Origin: Pseudomonas sp. UYIF39
GTDB lineage: Bacteria; Pseudomonadota; Gammaproteobacteria; Pseudomonadales; Pseudomonadaceae
DNA length: 64,000 nt
Assembly (NCBI RefSeq): GCF_029963765.1
Contig: NZ_JALBYU010000009.1
Location: 1-64,000, forward strand
Reading direction: 5' to 3'
The translations under genes and the position numbers were made by a program. Under the pieces are notes generated by a model that saw only the letters and a program-made list of their open reading frames with translations, was not told where the DNA came from and made no database searches. Shown here piece by piece: positions 38,299 through 47,547 of the stretch (positions are counted from its first letter, which is position 1; every line of letters begins with the position of its first letter).

Positions 38299-39419
38299 TA
38301 AGCGTGCTCCGCCAGAATCACATCGGCCGCGTGCTGCGGCATGCTGTAGAGGTCGGCCGTCTCGGCGAAGGCCAGACCATTGCGGCTCCAGGCCGCCCGT
38401 GCTTGAGCGTCGTTCAACATTCCGGTCAGGTACTGGGTCAGCTGCGCCTGATCGAAAGGCTCGTCCAGCACCAGACCGGCGTCGGCCTCGGCGATGTAAT
38501 GGGCGTAACCACACACCGCACTCACCAGCACCGGCAACCCGGCCACCAGGGCTTCGAGCAACACGGTCCCGGTGTTTTCGTTGTACGCCGGGTGAATCAA
38601 CAGATCGGCGCCGAGCAGAAAACGCGGGATGTCGCTGCGGCCTTTAAGGAACGTCACGTTATCGCCGAGCCCCAGTGTGGCGCTCTGCATCTGGAACAAT
38701 TTGGGGTCATCCTGGCCAATTACAAACAGCCGGGTGCGTTTCTTCAGATCGGCGGGCAATGCGGCCAGCGCCTTGAGGCTGCGATCCACACCCTTGGTCT
38801 TGAACCCGGAGCCGATTTGCACCAGCAGCAGATCATCGTCTTTCAGGTTGAATTCGCGCCGAAACTCGGCACGGATCTCGGCAGCATTGGCCGGCGCACG
38901 ACGATCCTGAGAGATACCCGGCGGCAGCAGATGAAAGCGCGCAAGCGGTGTGTCGTAATGCTTGATGAACAGCGGCTGCTGGACTTCGGAAATCATCAGC
39001 ACTTCGGTCTTGGCATCCTTGGCGAACACCGCGCGCTCGTACTCTGCGAAGTGCCGGTAGCGACCCCAACGACGGTACAGCGAGTTACGCAGGTTCTGCG
39101 CCTTGTCTTCGAAGCAGCCGTCGGCGGCGTAGTAGACGTCCAGACCCGGCATTTTGTTGAAGCCGATCAAACGGTCCACCGGACGCTTGGCCAGATCCGC
39201 TTCCATCCATTCGCTGAGCTTCTCGTTGCGTCGATGATTGAAGAACGCCTTGACCGGCGCCACCAACACTTCGAAGCCTGGAGGAATGTCGCCCTCCCAG
39301 ATCAGCGTGTAGACCCGAATCTGATGGCCGCGCTGCTGACATTCCAGGGCGATGCGCATGAAATCGCGCTGCAAGCCCCCGAATGGAAAGTACTTGTACA
39401 AGACGAATGCCAATTGCAT
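38298..39419 (-). CDS. waaG: LPS core glycosyltransferase WaaG
   Basis: This is a 373-residue GT4 enzyme that adds the first outer-core hexose to heptose II. The N-terminal FPFGGLQRDFMRIALECQQRG is the acceptor-domain signature of WaaG. The C-terminal domain has IHPAYNENTGTVLLEALVAGLPVLVSAVCGYAHYI, with the E-x7-E-like contact to the sugar nucleotide. It overlaps waaC and waaP by one base each, so the waaF-waaC-waaG-waaP genes are tightly coupled. Confidence 0.94.
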   Translation of the reverse strand: MQLAFVLYKYFPFGGLQRDFMRIALECQQRGHQIRVYTLIWEGDIPPGFEVLVAPVKAFFNHRRNEKLSEWMEADLAKRPVDRLIGFNKMPGLDVYYAADGCFEDKAQNLRNSLYRRWGRYRHFAEYERAVFAKDAKTEVLMISEVQQPLFIKHYDTPLARFHLLPPGISQDRRAPANAAEIRAEFRREFNLKDDDLLLVQIGSGFKTKGVDRSLKALAALPADLKKRTRLFVIGQDDPKLFQMQSATLGLGDNVTFLKGRSDIPRFLLGADLLIHPAYNENTGTVLLEALVAGLPVLVSAVCGYAHYIAEADAGLVLDEPFDQAQLTQYLTGMLNDAQARAAWSRNGLAFAETADLYSMPQHAADVILAEHA

Positions 39420-40480
39420 CAGCGCAGCTCCTCAGCCAGTAACAACGTGCTCAGTCGGGTCGCGACACGCTCGGGATTCAGACGCGTGAAGCACAGGGGC
39501 CACTCGCGTTTAAGGTCAAACTGACGGGCATCTTGGGCCGTCGGTTGATACGTACATTTTTTTTGCATACACGGCGCGCAGGGGAAATCGCTGGCGATGT
39601 GAATCTGCGCTTTACCGTAGGCACCGGTCAGGCCCGGGTTGGTCGGGCCGAACAGCGACAGCGTCGGCACGTCCAGCGCAGCGGCGAGGTGACCGAGACC
39701 GGTGTCCACTGCCACGCAGGCTTGCGCGCCGGCCAGCACTTTGCCGACACCCGCCAGATTCAGCTTGGGCAGCACTTCGACGTGCCTCATGTCTTTGGCG
39801 ATGCGCTCGGCCCGGGCTTTCTCGATCGGATTACCCCACGGCAGCTTCACCGCGACACCGAGATAGCCAACGCGCTCGGCCAACTCGCGCCAGTAGGCTT
39901 CAGGCCAGTGTTTGGTGTCCCACGTGGTGCCGTGCAGGAACACCACGTAAGGATTCTTGCGCGGCAATTCCACCAGTCGCTCGATGTTCAGGCCGTAATC
40001 GCCCAAGCCTTTGGGCAGGTCGTAACCCAGCGCCACGGCAAACAACTGACGCACCCGCTCCACCGCGTGTTGCCCACGGGCCACGGCCAGGCGCCGGGAA
40101 TAGAAGCGTGCGGCGATCGGCTCGCGGGCCGAGTTTTTATCCAGCCCGGCCACCGGGGCTTTGGCGTATCGGGTCAGCAGCGCACTTTTCAGCAGGCCCT
40201 GGGCATCGATCACCAAATCATATTTGTTAGCGCGAACGCTTTGCTTGAAGCGCTTCCACTCGCCACTCTTGATGGTCTGCCAGATATTTTTGCGCCAGCG
40301 ACGGATCGCCACCGGGATCACCTTGCCCACGGCCGGGTGCCAGGTCGGGATTTCGGCGAAGCCCTCTTCCACCACCCAGTCGAACTGGATGCCGGGGATC
40401 GCCCGTGCCGCGTCGGTCAGCGCCGGCAACGCGTGAATCACGTCGCCCAGCGAAGAAGTCTTGATCAGCAGTACCCGCAA
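39419..40480 (-). CDS. waaC: LPS heptosyltransferase I
   Basis: WaaC adds the first L,D-heptose to Kdo2-lipid A. It has 353 residues, GT9 family. The N terminus MRVLLIKTSSLGDVIHALPALTDA is diagnostic. The C-terminal donor site has FLHGTTWDTKHWPEAYW, AVDTGLGHLAAALDVPTLSLFGPTNPGLTG. The start is TTG at 40480, just past the waaF stop (one base between), with GAGG upstream inside waaF. Confidence 0.95.
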   Translation of the reverse strand: MRVLLIKTSSLGDVIHALPALTDAARAIPGIQFDWVVEEGFAEIPTWHPAVGKVIPVAIRRWRKNIWQTIKSGEWKRFKQSVRANKYDLVIDAQGLLKSALLTRYAKAPVAGLDKNSAREPIAARFYSRRLAVARGQHAVERVRQLFAVALGYDLPKGLGDYGLNIERLVELPRKNPYVVFLHGTTWDTKHWPEAYWRELAERVGYLGVAVKLPWGNPIEKARAERIAKDMRHVEVLPKLNLAGVGKVLAGAQACVAVDTGLGHLAAALDVPTLSLFGPTNPGLTGAYGKAQIHIASDFPCAPCMQKKCTYQPTAQDARQFDLKREWPLCFTRLNPERVATRLSTLLLAEELR

Positions 40481-40481
40481 A

Positions 40482-41516
40482 CTATTTGACCTCGACCACA
40501 GTGCCCTGCAACCGCTGCAAGGCTTCGTTCACCGCTTGCGGCATGAGCTGGCGCAGGCAGTTGTAATGACCGAAGCGGCATGTGCGATCAAAGCAGGGGC
40601 TGCATTCGATGCCCAGACGCACGATCTCGACGTGCTCGGCCAGTGGCGGCGTGAAACCCGGCGACGTCGAGCCGTAGACTGCCACCAACGGGCGATTCAG
40701 CGCAGCGGCGACGTGCATCAGGCCGGAGTCGTTGGACACCACCGCGTCGGCGCAGGACATCAGGTCGATGGCTTCGGCCAGGGAGGTGCCGCCACTGAGG
40801 TTCACCGATTCTTCACGCAGACCGGGAATCAGCCGCGAGCGGATATCTTCGCCGACGGCGTGATCGTTTTTCGAACCGAACAGCCAGACTTGCCAGCCTT
40901 CGCGGATCTTCGCTTCGGCAACCTTGGCATAGTGCTCGGACGGCCAGCGCTTGGACTCGCCGAACTCGGCACCGGGGCACAGCGCCAACACCGGGCGGTC
41001 GAGGGCCAGGCCGAACTTGGCCATTGCCGCTTCGCGAGTGACCGGGTCAATCTGCAGGCTCGGCCGTGGATAAGGTGTCGGCAACTCCGCACCGGACTCG
41101 TAAGCCAGGGCCATGAAGCGCTCGATCATCAGCGGGTAACGTTCTTTATCCAGCGTGCGCACGTCATTGAGCAGGCCGTAGCGAAATTCGCCACGCCAGC
41201 CGGTACGTTTCGGGATACCGGCGAAGAACGGCACCAATGCCGACTTCAGGGAATTGGGCAGCAGGATCGCCTGGTCGTACTGACCGGCCAGGGATTTGCC
41301 GATGCGCCGGCGCGTCGCCAGCTCCAAAGCACCGTGACCGAGCGGAAAGCTCAAGGCCTGGCGTACTTCGGGCATGCGCTCAAGAATCGGCCGGCTCCAC
41401 TCGGGGGCCAGCACGTCGATTTCGCATTGCGGGTGGCGCTGCTTGAGACACTGAAACAGTGTCTGCGCCATCACCATGTCACCGACCCAACTGGGCCCAA
41501 CGATCAGAATTTTCAT
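40482..41516 (-). CDS. waaF: LPS heptosyltransferase II
   Basis: WaaF adds the second heptose. It has 344 residues, GT9 family. The N terminus MKILIVGPSWVGDMVMAQTLFQCLK is diagnostic, as are LCPGAEFGESKRWPSEHYA and SNDSGLMHVAAALNRPLVAVYGSTSPGFTPP. It is the first gene of the LPS-core operon, 51 bases after glnE. In PAO1 ilvE lies between these two genes; it is absent here. Confidence 0.95.
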   Translation of the reverse strand: MKILIVGPSWVGDMVMAQTLFQCLKQRHPQCEIDVLAPEWSRPILERMPEVRQALSFPLGHGALELATRRRIGKSLAGQYDQAILLPNSLKSALVPFFAGIPKRTGWRGEFRYGLLNDVRTLDKERYPLMIERFMALAYESGAELPTPYPRPSLQIDPVTREAAMAKFGLALDRPVLALCPGAEFGESKRWPSEHYAKVAEAKIREGWQVWLFGSKNDHAVGEDIRSRLIPGLREESVNLSGGTSLAEAIDLMSCADAVVSNDSGLMHVAAALNRPLVAVYGSTSPGFTPPLAEHVEIVRLGIECSPCFDRTCRFGHYNCLRQLMPQAVNEALQRLQGTVVEVK

Positions 41517-41536
41517 GTGGTTTCCATAAACGAGCC

Positions 41537-41557
41537 GGGGAGGCTTTATGCCTCCCC
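41537..41557 (-). terminator. Hairpin between glnE and waaF
   Basis: GGGGAGGC and GCCTCCCC form a perfect 8-bp stem with a TTTAT loop in the 51-base gap. The minus-strand sequence after it is only weakly T-rich (GGCTCGTTTATGG), so termination may be partial and allow read-through from glnE into waaF. Confidence 0.55.
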
Positions 41558-41567
41558 GTCTCGAGAA

Positions 41568-44507
41568 TCAGCTTAGCCCCAGCTCGCGCCAGATCCGCAT
41601 TACCTGCCGTCGTTCGTCCACGAACTGGTCGCCCGGTATCACTCCGGCGTCCTTCTGCAAGGCCTGCCGGTGAGCGGCTGAACGATAGGCTTTATAGGCC
41701 TCGCGCAACAGGCTGGCGTCTTCGGCGGGCATCAGCCCTTCCTCCTCCAGCCCTTCCAGAATGCGGATATTGTCAGTCCAGCGCAGCAATGGCGGGTGCG
41801 ATTCGGACCACGCCAGGGCCGCGTATTGCACCATAAATTCAATATCGACGATACCTCCGGCGTCCTGCTTGAGATCGAACGGCGCCGTGGCCTCGAAGGC
41901 ATTTGCTCCGGTGCCGGCCGCGGTGCTCTTGCTGCCAAGGTTATCGCGCATTTTGGCGCGCATCTCGCTGACCTCCTGGCGCAAGGTCGCCAGGTCCCGC
42001 GGCTTGCCCAATACCGCCGCGCGGACTTTCTCGAACGCCTGGCCGACGTCCGGACTGCCCACCAGCACCCGCGCCCGCACCAGCGCCTGATGTTCCCAGG
42101 TCCAGGCTTCATTTTCCTGATACCGGGCAAACGCACCGAGCGAACTCACCAGCAACCCCGACGCGCCGGACGGCCGCAGACGCATGTCCACTTCATACAG
42201 CTGACCGGAGTTGGTCTGGGCCGTGAGCAAGTGAATGATCCGCTGCCCCAGCCGAGTAAAAAATTGCGCGCCATCGATAGGCTTCGGCCCGTCGGTTTCC
42301 GCCTGCGGATCGCCATCGTGGATAAACACCAGATCCAGGTCCGAACCATGCCCCAGTTCCAGACCGCCGACTTTCCCATAACCGACAATGATGAAGCCGG
42401 GATCGCACAAGGTGCCGTCGGTGCGCTGCGGCGTGCCGTATTTGGCCACGGTCTGACGCCAGGCCAGGGCCAGCACTTGTTCCAGGATCGCTTCAGCGAG
42501 CCAGGTCAGGTAATCACTGACTTTCATCAACGGCAGGCTGCCGGCGATTTCCGAAGCGGCGACGCGCAAGCGGTGCGCCAGCTTGAAATGCCGCAGGGCT
42601 TCCATCTGCTGTTCGAGGTCGTCTTCGGGAATCCGCGTCAGACGCTCGCGCAACTCGGCGGCCAGTTCCGGCGCCAGCGGCGGTTTGAACAGTCGACCTT
42701 CGTTGAGCAATTCGTCGAGCAGCAGCGGGAAGCGGGTGATCTGTTCGGCGATCCACGGGCTCGCGGCGCACAAAGTCAACAAACGCCGCAGCGCGCCGGG
42801 GTTTTCGGTCAGCAAGACCAGATACGCGGAACGGCGAGCCACCGCTTCAACCAGTGGCAGTACCCGCTCCAGCACCAGATCCGGATTGGCGTGCTCCACA
42901 GCCTGAGCCAACAACCGAGGAATAAAGGCATCGAGACGTTCACGCCCCAGTCGTTGCATCGCCCGCAACTGCGGGCTGCTGCGCAAACCGGCCAACGCTT
43001 TCAGGGCTTTGGTGGCATCAGCGAAACCGCCCTCTTCCAACTGGCGGCAAGCGGCCTCTTCGTCCTGAGCCTCTTCCCACAACGGCAGCCATTCGCCGCC
43101 GACCACCACTTCGCTTTCGGCGCCTTCCTCTTCGTCGGGATCGGCGATCACCTGACCGAAGTGCCACGCCACGCGACCGCGCCAATACATAAGCTGTTCG
43201 TGGAAAGCGGTCCAGTCGGCAAAGCCCAACATAAAGGCGATGCGCGCCTGATCCTGAGCGCCGTCCGGCAGCATCTGGGTCTGACGGTCGGCTATCGCCT
43301 GGATCGCGTGCTCGGTGTACCGCAGGAATTCGTAGCCTTCGCGCAGCTCACTGATCACCGCCGGCGGCAGGTAACCCTGACCTTCCAGCGTGCTCAGTAC
43401 TTTTAATAGAGGACGTTGCTGCAAACTCAGGTCGCGGCCACCGTGGATCAGCTGGAACGCCTGGGCGATAAATTCGACTTCACGAATACCACCGGAGCCG
43501 AGCTTGATGTTGTCGGCCATGCCCTTGCGCCGGACCTCCTGCTGAATCAGCTGCTTCATGGTGCGCAGCGCTTCGATTGCCGAGAAGTCGAGGTAACGCC
43601 GGTAAACGAACGGCCGCAGCATCTCTTGCAATTGCGCACCGGCCACTTGATCGCCGGCCACCACCCGCGACTTGATCATCGCGTAGCGTTCCCAGTCACG
43701 GCCCTGATCCTGGTAATACTGCTCCAGCGCGTTGAAGCTCAGCACCAATGCGCCGGCCGAACCGTAAGGCCGCAGACGCATATCGACGCGGAACACGAAA
43801 CCATCGACAGTCATCGGGTCCAGGGCCTTGATCAGGCGCTGGCCGAGACGAATGAAAAATTCCTGGTTATCCAGCGACCGTTTGACGCCGACGGTTTCGC
43901 CGCCCTCGGGATAGGCGAAGATCAGATCGATGTCCGACGACAGGTTGAGCTCCACCGCACCGAGCTTGCCCATGCCGAGAACGACCATCTGCTGTGGCTC
44001 GCCACTGCGCCGGCCGGTCGGCACGCCGAACTGCTGGCAATGCCGCGAGTACAACCACTGATAGGCCTGATCGATGCTGGCATCGGCCATGTCCGAGAGG
44101 TCGCGGCAGGTCTGGACCAGATCGCACTGACGCGTCAGGTCGCGCCAAATGATCCGCACTTGATGACGGGTACGTTGACGACGCAGGGCGCGACCGAGCT
44201 CATCGTCGGTTTCTGCTGCATTCACCGCTGCCGCAATCTGTGCGCACAGTTCGCCGGGCGCAAAACTTCGGTCCAGCTCACCGGACTGCACCAGCTCCAG
44301 CAACATCAATGGGTCACGGACACTTTGTTCAATCACGAAGTCGCTGGCAGCGGTGACGCGGGCAAATTGTGCCCAGCTTTCAGGCGTCCAGCCGGCCAGG
44401 CCATGGTCGTCGGGAAGTACTGCGACGGCCGTACGGAACGACTGCTCGGCGCGGGTGACAAACGGCAGGAGAATGCCAGGCAGTTCGGCAAGCGAAGGGA
44501 GGCTCAT
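41568..44507 (-). CDS. glnE: Bifunctional glutamine synthetase adenylyltransferase/deadenylylase
   Basis: GlnE adenylylates and deadenylylates glutamine synthetase in response to PII and glutamine. It has 979 residues. The two nucleotidyltransferase domains are visible: the N-terminal deadenylylase with LSSDIDLIFAYPEGG and the C-terminal adenylylase with GHGSDLDLVFIHDGD. Each is followed by RVDMRLRPYGSAGALV or EVDMRLRPSGASGLLV, whose DMRLRP segments belong to the active sites. It is transcribed away from aceE; the 383-base gap holds both promoters. Confidence 0.97.
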   Translation of the reverse strand: MSLPSLAELPGILLPFVTRAEQSFRTAVAVLPDDHGLAGWTPESWAQFARVTAASDFVIEQSVRDPLMLLELVQSGELDRSFAPGELCAQIAAAVNAAETDDELGRALRRQRTRHQVRIIWRDLTRQCDLVQTCRDLSDMADASIDQAYQWLYSRHCQQFGVPTGRRSGEPQQMVVLGMGKLGAVELNLSSDIDLIFAYPEGGETVGVKRSLDNQEFFIRLGQRLIKALDPMTVDGFVFRVDMRLRPYGSAGALVLSFNALEQYYQDQGRDWERYAMIKSRVVAGDQVAGAQLQEMLRPFVYRRYLDFSAIEALRTMKQLIQQEVRRKGMADNIKLGSGGIREVEFIAQAFQLIHGGRDLSLQQRPLLKVLSTLEGQGYLPPAVISELREGYEFLRYTEHAIQAIADRQTQMLPDGAQDQARIAFMLGFADWTAFHEQLMYWRGRVAWHFGQVIADPDEEEGAESEVVVGGEWLPLWEEAQDEEAACRQLEEGGFADATKALKALAGLRSSPQLRAMQRLGRERLDAFIPRLLAQAVEHANPDLVLERVLPLVEAVARRSAYLVLLTENPGALRRLLTLCAASPWIAEQITRFPLLLDELLNEGRLFKPPLAPELAAELRERLTRIPEDDLEQQMEALRHFKLAHRLRVAASEIAGSLPLMKVSDYLTWLAEAILEQVLALAWRQTVAKYGTPQRTDGTLCDPGFIIVGYGKVGGLELGHGSDLDLVFIHDGDPQAETDGPKPIDGAQFFTRLGQRIIHLLTAQTNSGQLYEVDMRLRPSGASGLLVSSLGAFARYQENEAWTWEHQALVRARVLVGSPDVGQAFEKVRAAVLGKPRDLATLRQEVSEMRAKMRDNLGSKSTAAGTGANAFEATAPFDLKQDAGGIVDIEFMVQYAALAWSESHPPLLRWTDNIRILEGLEEEGLMPAEDASLLREAYKAYRSAAHRQALQKDAGVIPGDQFVDERRQVMRIWRELGLS

Positions 44508-44647
44508 GGTCTATCCTTGATCGGCGTGTAGAGGGCTGCATGTAGTGATTCGCGAGAATGCACTACCTGATCGACTGTCGAACAAAGGTTAGAAATAGCT
44601 GAAATTTCTTTATTTTTGGCAGACAGCTTCAAGCTTTCACCTTTTCT

Positions 44648-44666
44648 GGTTGGCAAAAGACCAACC
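44648..44666. promoter_or_regulatory. Inverted repeat in the aceE upstream region
   Basis: GGTTGG (44648-44653) and CCAACC (44661-44666) are perfect inverted arms around CAAAAGA. It could be an operator or an RNA hairpin. A further, looser pair, GTAGTG (44542-44547) and CACTAC (44561-44566), lies nearer to glnE. Confidence 0.45.
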
Positions 44667-44713
44667 TTAACGATTATTCTCACAACGCAGCTGGAGGCCA
44701 CAAGCCGCTCATC

Positions 44714-44728
44714 TGTAGTTTTACTACT
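44714..44728. promoter_or_regulatory. Candidate operator, imperfect palindrome upstream of aceE
   Basis: TGTAGTTTTACTACT is an imperfect copy of the palindrome at 44766. The two centres are 52 bases apart, close to five helical turns, which suits a dimeric repressor that binds two sites cooperatively. Confidence 0.6.
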
Positions 44729-44765
44729 CGTATATACATTCGAAAGGCTGAAATGCCCGAAGATT

Positions 44766-44780
44766 TGTAGTAAAACTACA
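44766..44780. promoter_or_regulatory. Candidate operator, perfect palindrome upstream of aceE
   Basis: TGTAGTAAAACTACA has perfect 6-bp arms (TGTAGT/ACTACA) around AAA and lies 110 bases before the aceE start. A GntR-family pyruvate-responsive regulator is a reasonable guess because PdhR plays this role in E. coli, but the recognition sequence here is not the E. coli one as I know it. Confidence 0.62.
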
Positions 44781-44890
44781 CGCCGCCGGAACAACCTCTC
44801 GGCAATCCAAGAATTTATATCGTCTGCCCACAAGGCCAGTCGCAAACTCAGGCAACCGATTCTGGAAGCCTTTCCGCCCTGGAGCAAGCC

Positions 44891-47536
44891 ATGCAAGACC
44901 TCGATCCCGTCGAAACCCAGGAATGGCTGGACGCCCTGGAATCGGTTCTCGACAAAGAAGGCGAAGACCGCGCTCACTATCTGATGACCCGTATGGGCGA
45001 ACTCGCAACCCGTAGCGGTTCGCAATTGCCTTACGCCATCACCACGCCATACCGCAACACGATCCCCGTTACCCACGAAGCACGCATGCCTGGCGACCTG
45101 TTCATGGAACGCCGCATTCGCTCGTTGGTACGCTGGAACGCGATGGCCATGGTGATGCGTACGAACCTGAAAGATTCTGACCTGGGCGGTCACATCTCCA
45201 GCTTCGCCTCCAGCGCAACCCTGTACGACATCGGCTTCAACTATTTCTTCCAGGCCCCGACCGACGAACACGGCGGCGACCTGATCTACTTCCAGGGCCA
45301 CACCTCGCCAGGCGTTTACGCCCGTGCGTTCATGGAAGGCCGCATCACCGAAGACCAGATGAACAACTTCCGTCAGGAAGTCGACGGTCAGGGCTTGTCG
45401 TCCTACCCGCACCCATGGCTGATGCCTGATTTCTGGCAGTTCCCGACCGTATCCATGGGTCTGGGCCCGATCCAGGCGATCTACCAGGCACGCTTCATGA
45501 AGTACCTGGAAGCCCGTGGCTTCATCCCTGAAGGCAAGCAGAAAGTCTGGTGCTTCCTGGGCGACGGCGAGTGTGACGAGCCGGAATCCCTGGGCGCGAT
45601 CTCGCTGGCTGGCCGCGAGAAACTCGACAACCTGATCTTCGTTATTAACTGCAACCTGCAGCGCCTTGATGGCCCGGTTCGCGGCAACGGCAAGATCATT
45701 CAGGAACTCGAAGGCGTGTTCCGCGGTGCTCAATGGAACGTGACCAAAGTCATCTGGGGCCGTTTCTGGGACCCACTGTTGGCCAAAGACGTCGACGGCA
45801 TCCTGCAACGTCGCATGGACGAAGTCATCGACGGCGAGTACCAGAACTACAAAGCCAAAGACGGCGCGTTCGTTCGTGAACACTTCTTCAACTCGCCAGA
45901 ACTCAAGGCGATGGTTGCTGATCTGTCCGACGACGAGATCTGGAAACTCAACCGTGGCGGCCACGACCCGTACAAGGTCTACGCGGCGTACCACGAAGCG
46001 GTCAACCACAAAGAACAACCAACCGTCATCCTGGCCAAGACCATCAAAGGTTATGGCACCGGTGCCGGCGAAGCGAAGAACACTGCGCACAACACCAAGA
46101 AAGTTGATGTTGAAAGCCTGAAGCTGTTCCGCGATCGTTTCGACATTCCGGTGAAAGACGAAGAGCTGGAAAACCTGCCGTTCTTCAAACCAGAACCAAA
46201 CAGCGCTGAAGCCCGTTACCTGAGCGAGCGCCGCACTGCACTGGGCGGTTTCGTGCCACAGCGCCGCGCCAAAAGCTTCGACATCCCGACACCATCGCTG
46301 GATACCCTCAAGGCAATCCTGGACGGCTCGGGCGACCGTGAAATTTCCACCACCATGGCCTTCGTGCGGATCCTCGCGCAGCTGGTCAAGGACAAGGAAA
46401 TCGGCTCGCGCATCGTTCCGATCATCCCGGACGAAGCCCGTACCTTCGGTATGGAAGGCATGTTCCGTCAGTTGGGCATCTACTCCTCCGTCGGCCAGCT
46501 CTACGAGCCAGTCGATAAAGACCAGGTGATGTTCTACAAAGAAGACAAGAAGGGCCAGATCCTCGAAGAAGGCATCAACGAAGCGGGCGCCATGAGCTCC
46601 TTCATCGCTGCCGGTACTTCGTACTCCAGCCACAACCAGCCAATGCTGCCGTTCTACATCTTCTACTCGATGTTCGGCTTCCAGCGTATCGGCGACCTCG
46701 CCTGGGCCGCTGGCGACAGCCGTACCCGTGGCTTCCTGATCGGCGGCACCGCCGGCCGGACCACGCTGAACGGCGAAGGCCTGCAACACGAAGACGGTCA
46801 CAGCCACATCCTGGCTGCCACCATCCCGAACTGCCGCACCTTTGATCCAACCTACGGCTACGAGCTGGCGGTGATCATCCAGGACGGCATGAAGAAGATG
46901 ACCGAACAGCAGCAGGACGTTTTCTACTACATCACCGTGATGAACGAGTCCTACCAGCAGCCAGCCATGCCGGCCGGTGTCGAGGAAGGCATCATCAAGG
47001 GCATGTACCTGCTCGAGGAAGACACCCGCGAAGCGGCGCACCACGTTCAGCTGATGGGCTCCGGCACCATCCTGCGCGAAGTTCGCGAAGCGGCAAAAAT
47101 CCTGCGTGAACAGTTCAACGTCGGCGCTGACGTGTGGAGCGTTACCAGCTTCAACGAGCTGCGTCGCGATGGCCTGGCCGTAGAGCGCAGCAACCGTCTG
47201 CACCCGGGCCAGAAGCCTAAACTGAGCTATGTCGAAGAATGCCTGAACGGCCGTCAAGGTCCGGTCATCGCGTCTACCGACTACATGAAGCTGTTCGCTG
47301 AGCAAATTCGTCAGTGGGTCCCGTCCAAGGAATTCAAAGTCCTGGGCACCGACGGTTTCGGCCGCAGTGACAGCCGCAAGAAGCTGCGTCACTTCTTCGA
47401 AGTCGACCGTCATTTCGTGGTGTTGGCAGCCCTGGAAGCCTTGGCTGACCGTGGTGATATCGAACCTAAGGTGGTGTCTGAAGCCATCGCCAAGTTCGGG
47501 ATCAACCCGGAAAAACGCAACCCACTGGACTGCTGA
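44891..47536 (+). CDS. aceE: Pyruvate dehydrogenase E1 component (homodimeric type)
   Basis: AceE decarboxylates pyruvate with thiamin pyrophosphate and passes the acetyl group to the E2 lipoyl arm. It has 881 residues. The TPP/Mg motif is GDGECDEP near residue 224, ending at the NCNLQRLDGPVRGN segment. HGGDLIYFQGHTSPG and GEGLQHEDGHSHI supply the active-site histidines. CTGGAG lies six bases before the ATG. It forms an operon with aceF, 11 bases apart. The leader carries two palindromic sites. Confidence 0.97.
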   Translation: MQDLDPVETQEWLDALESVLDKEGEDRAHYLMTRMGELATRSGSQLPYAITTPYRNTIPVTHEARMPGDLFMERRIRSLVRWNAMAMVMRTNLKDSDLGGHISSFASSATLYDIGFNYFFQAPTDEHGGDLIYFQGHTSPGVYARAFMEGRITEDQMNNFRQEVDGQGLSSYPHPWLMPDFWQFPTVSMGLGPIQAIYQARFMKYLEARGFIPEGKQKVWCFLGDGECDEPESLGAISLAGREKLDNLIFVINCNLQRLDGPVRGNGKIIQELEGVFRGAQWNVTKVIWGRFWDPLLAKDVDGILQRRMDEVIDGEYQNYKAKDGAFVREHFFNSPELKAMVADLSDDEIWKLNRGGHDPYKVYAAYHEAVNHKEQPTVILAKTIKGYGTGAGEAKNTAHNTKKVDVESLKLFRDRFDIPVKDEELENLPFFKPEPNSAEARYLSERRTALGGFVPQRRAKSFDIPTPSLDTLKAILDGSGDREISTTMAFVRILAQLVKDKEIGSRIVPIIPDEARTFGMEGMFRQLGIYSSVGQLYEPVDKDQVMFYKEDKKGQILEEGINEAGAMSSFIAAGTSYSSHNQPMLPFYIFYSMFGFQRIGDLAWAAGDSRTRGFLIGGTAGRTTLNGEGLQHEDGHSHILAATIPNCRTFDPTYGYELAVIIQDGMKKMTEQQQDVFYYITVMNESYQQPAMPAGVEEGIIKGMYLLEEDTREAAHHVQLMGSGTILREVREAAKILREQFNVGADVWSVTSFNELRRDGLAVERSNRLHPGQKPKLSYVEECLNGRQGPVIASTDYMKLFAEQIRQWVPSKEFKVLGTDGFGRSDSRKKLRHFFEVDRHFVVLAALEALADRGDIEPKVVSEAIAKFGINPEKRNPLDC

Positions 47537-47547
47537 GGAGACACTCT

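Noticed and set aside
37492..38514. WaaP with a 72-residue N-terminal extension
   Set aside because: The extra part reads through waaG in another frame; the ATG at 38298 gives the standard 268-residue protein.
44504..47413. Minus-strand 969-codon frame opposite aceE
   Set aside because: It is antisense to aceE; length is explained by GC bias and strong codon preference in aceE.
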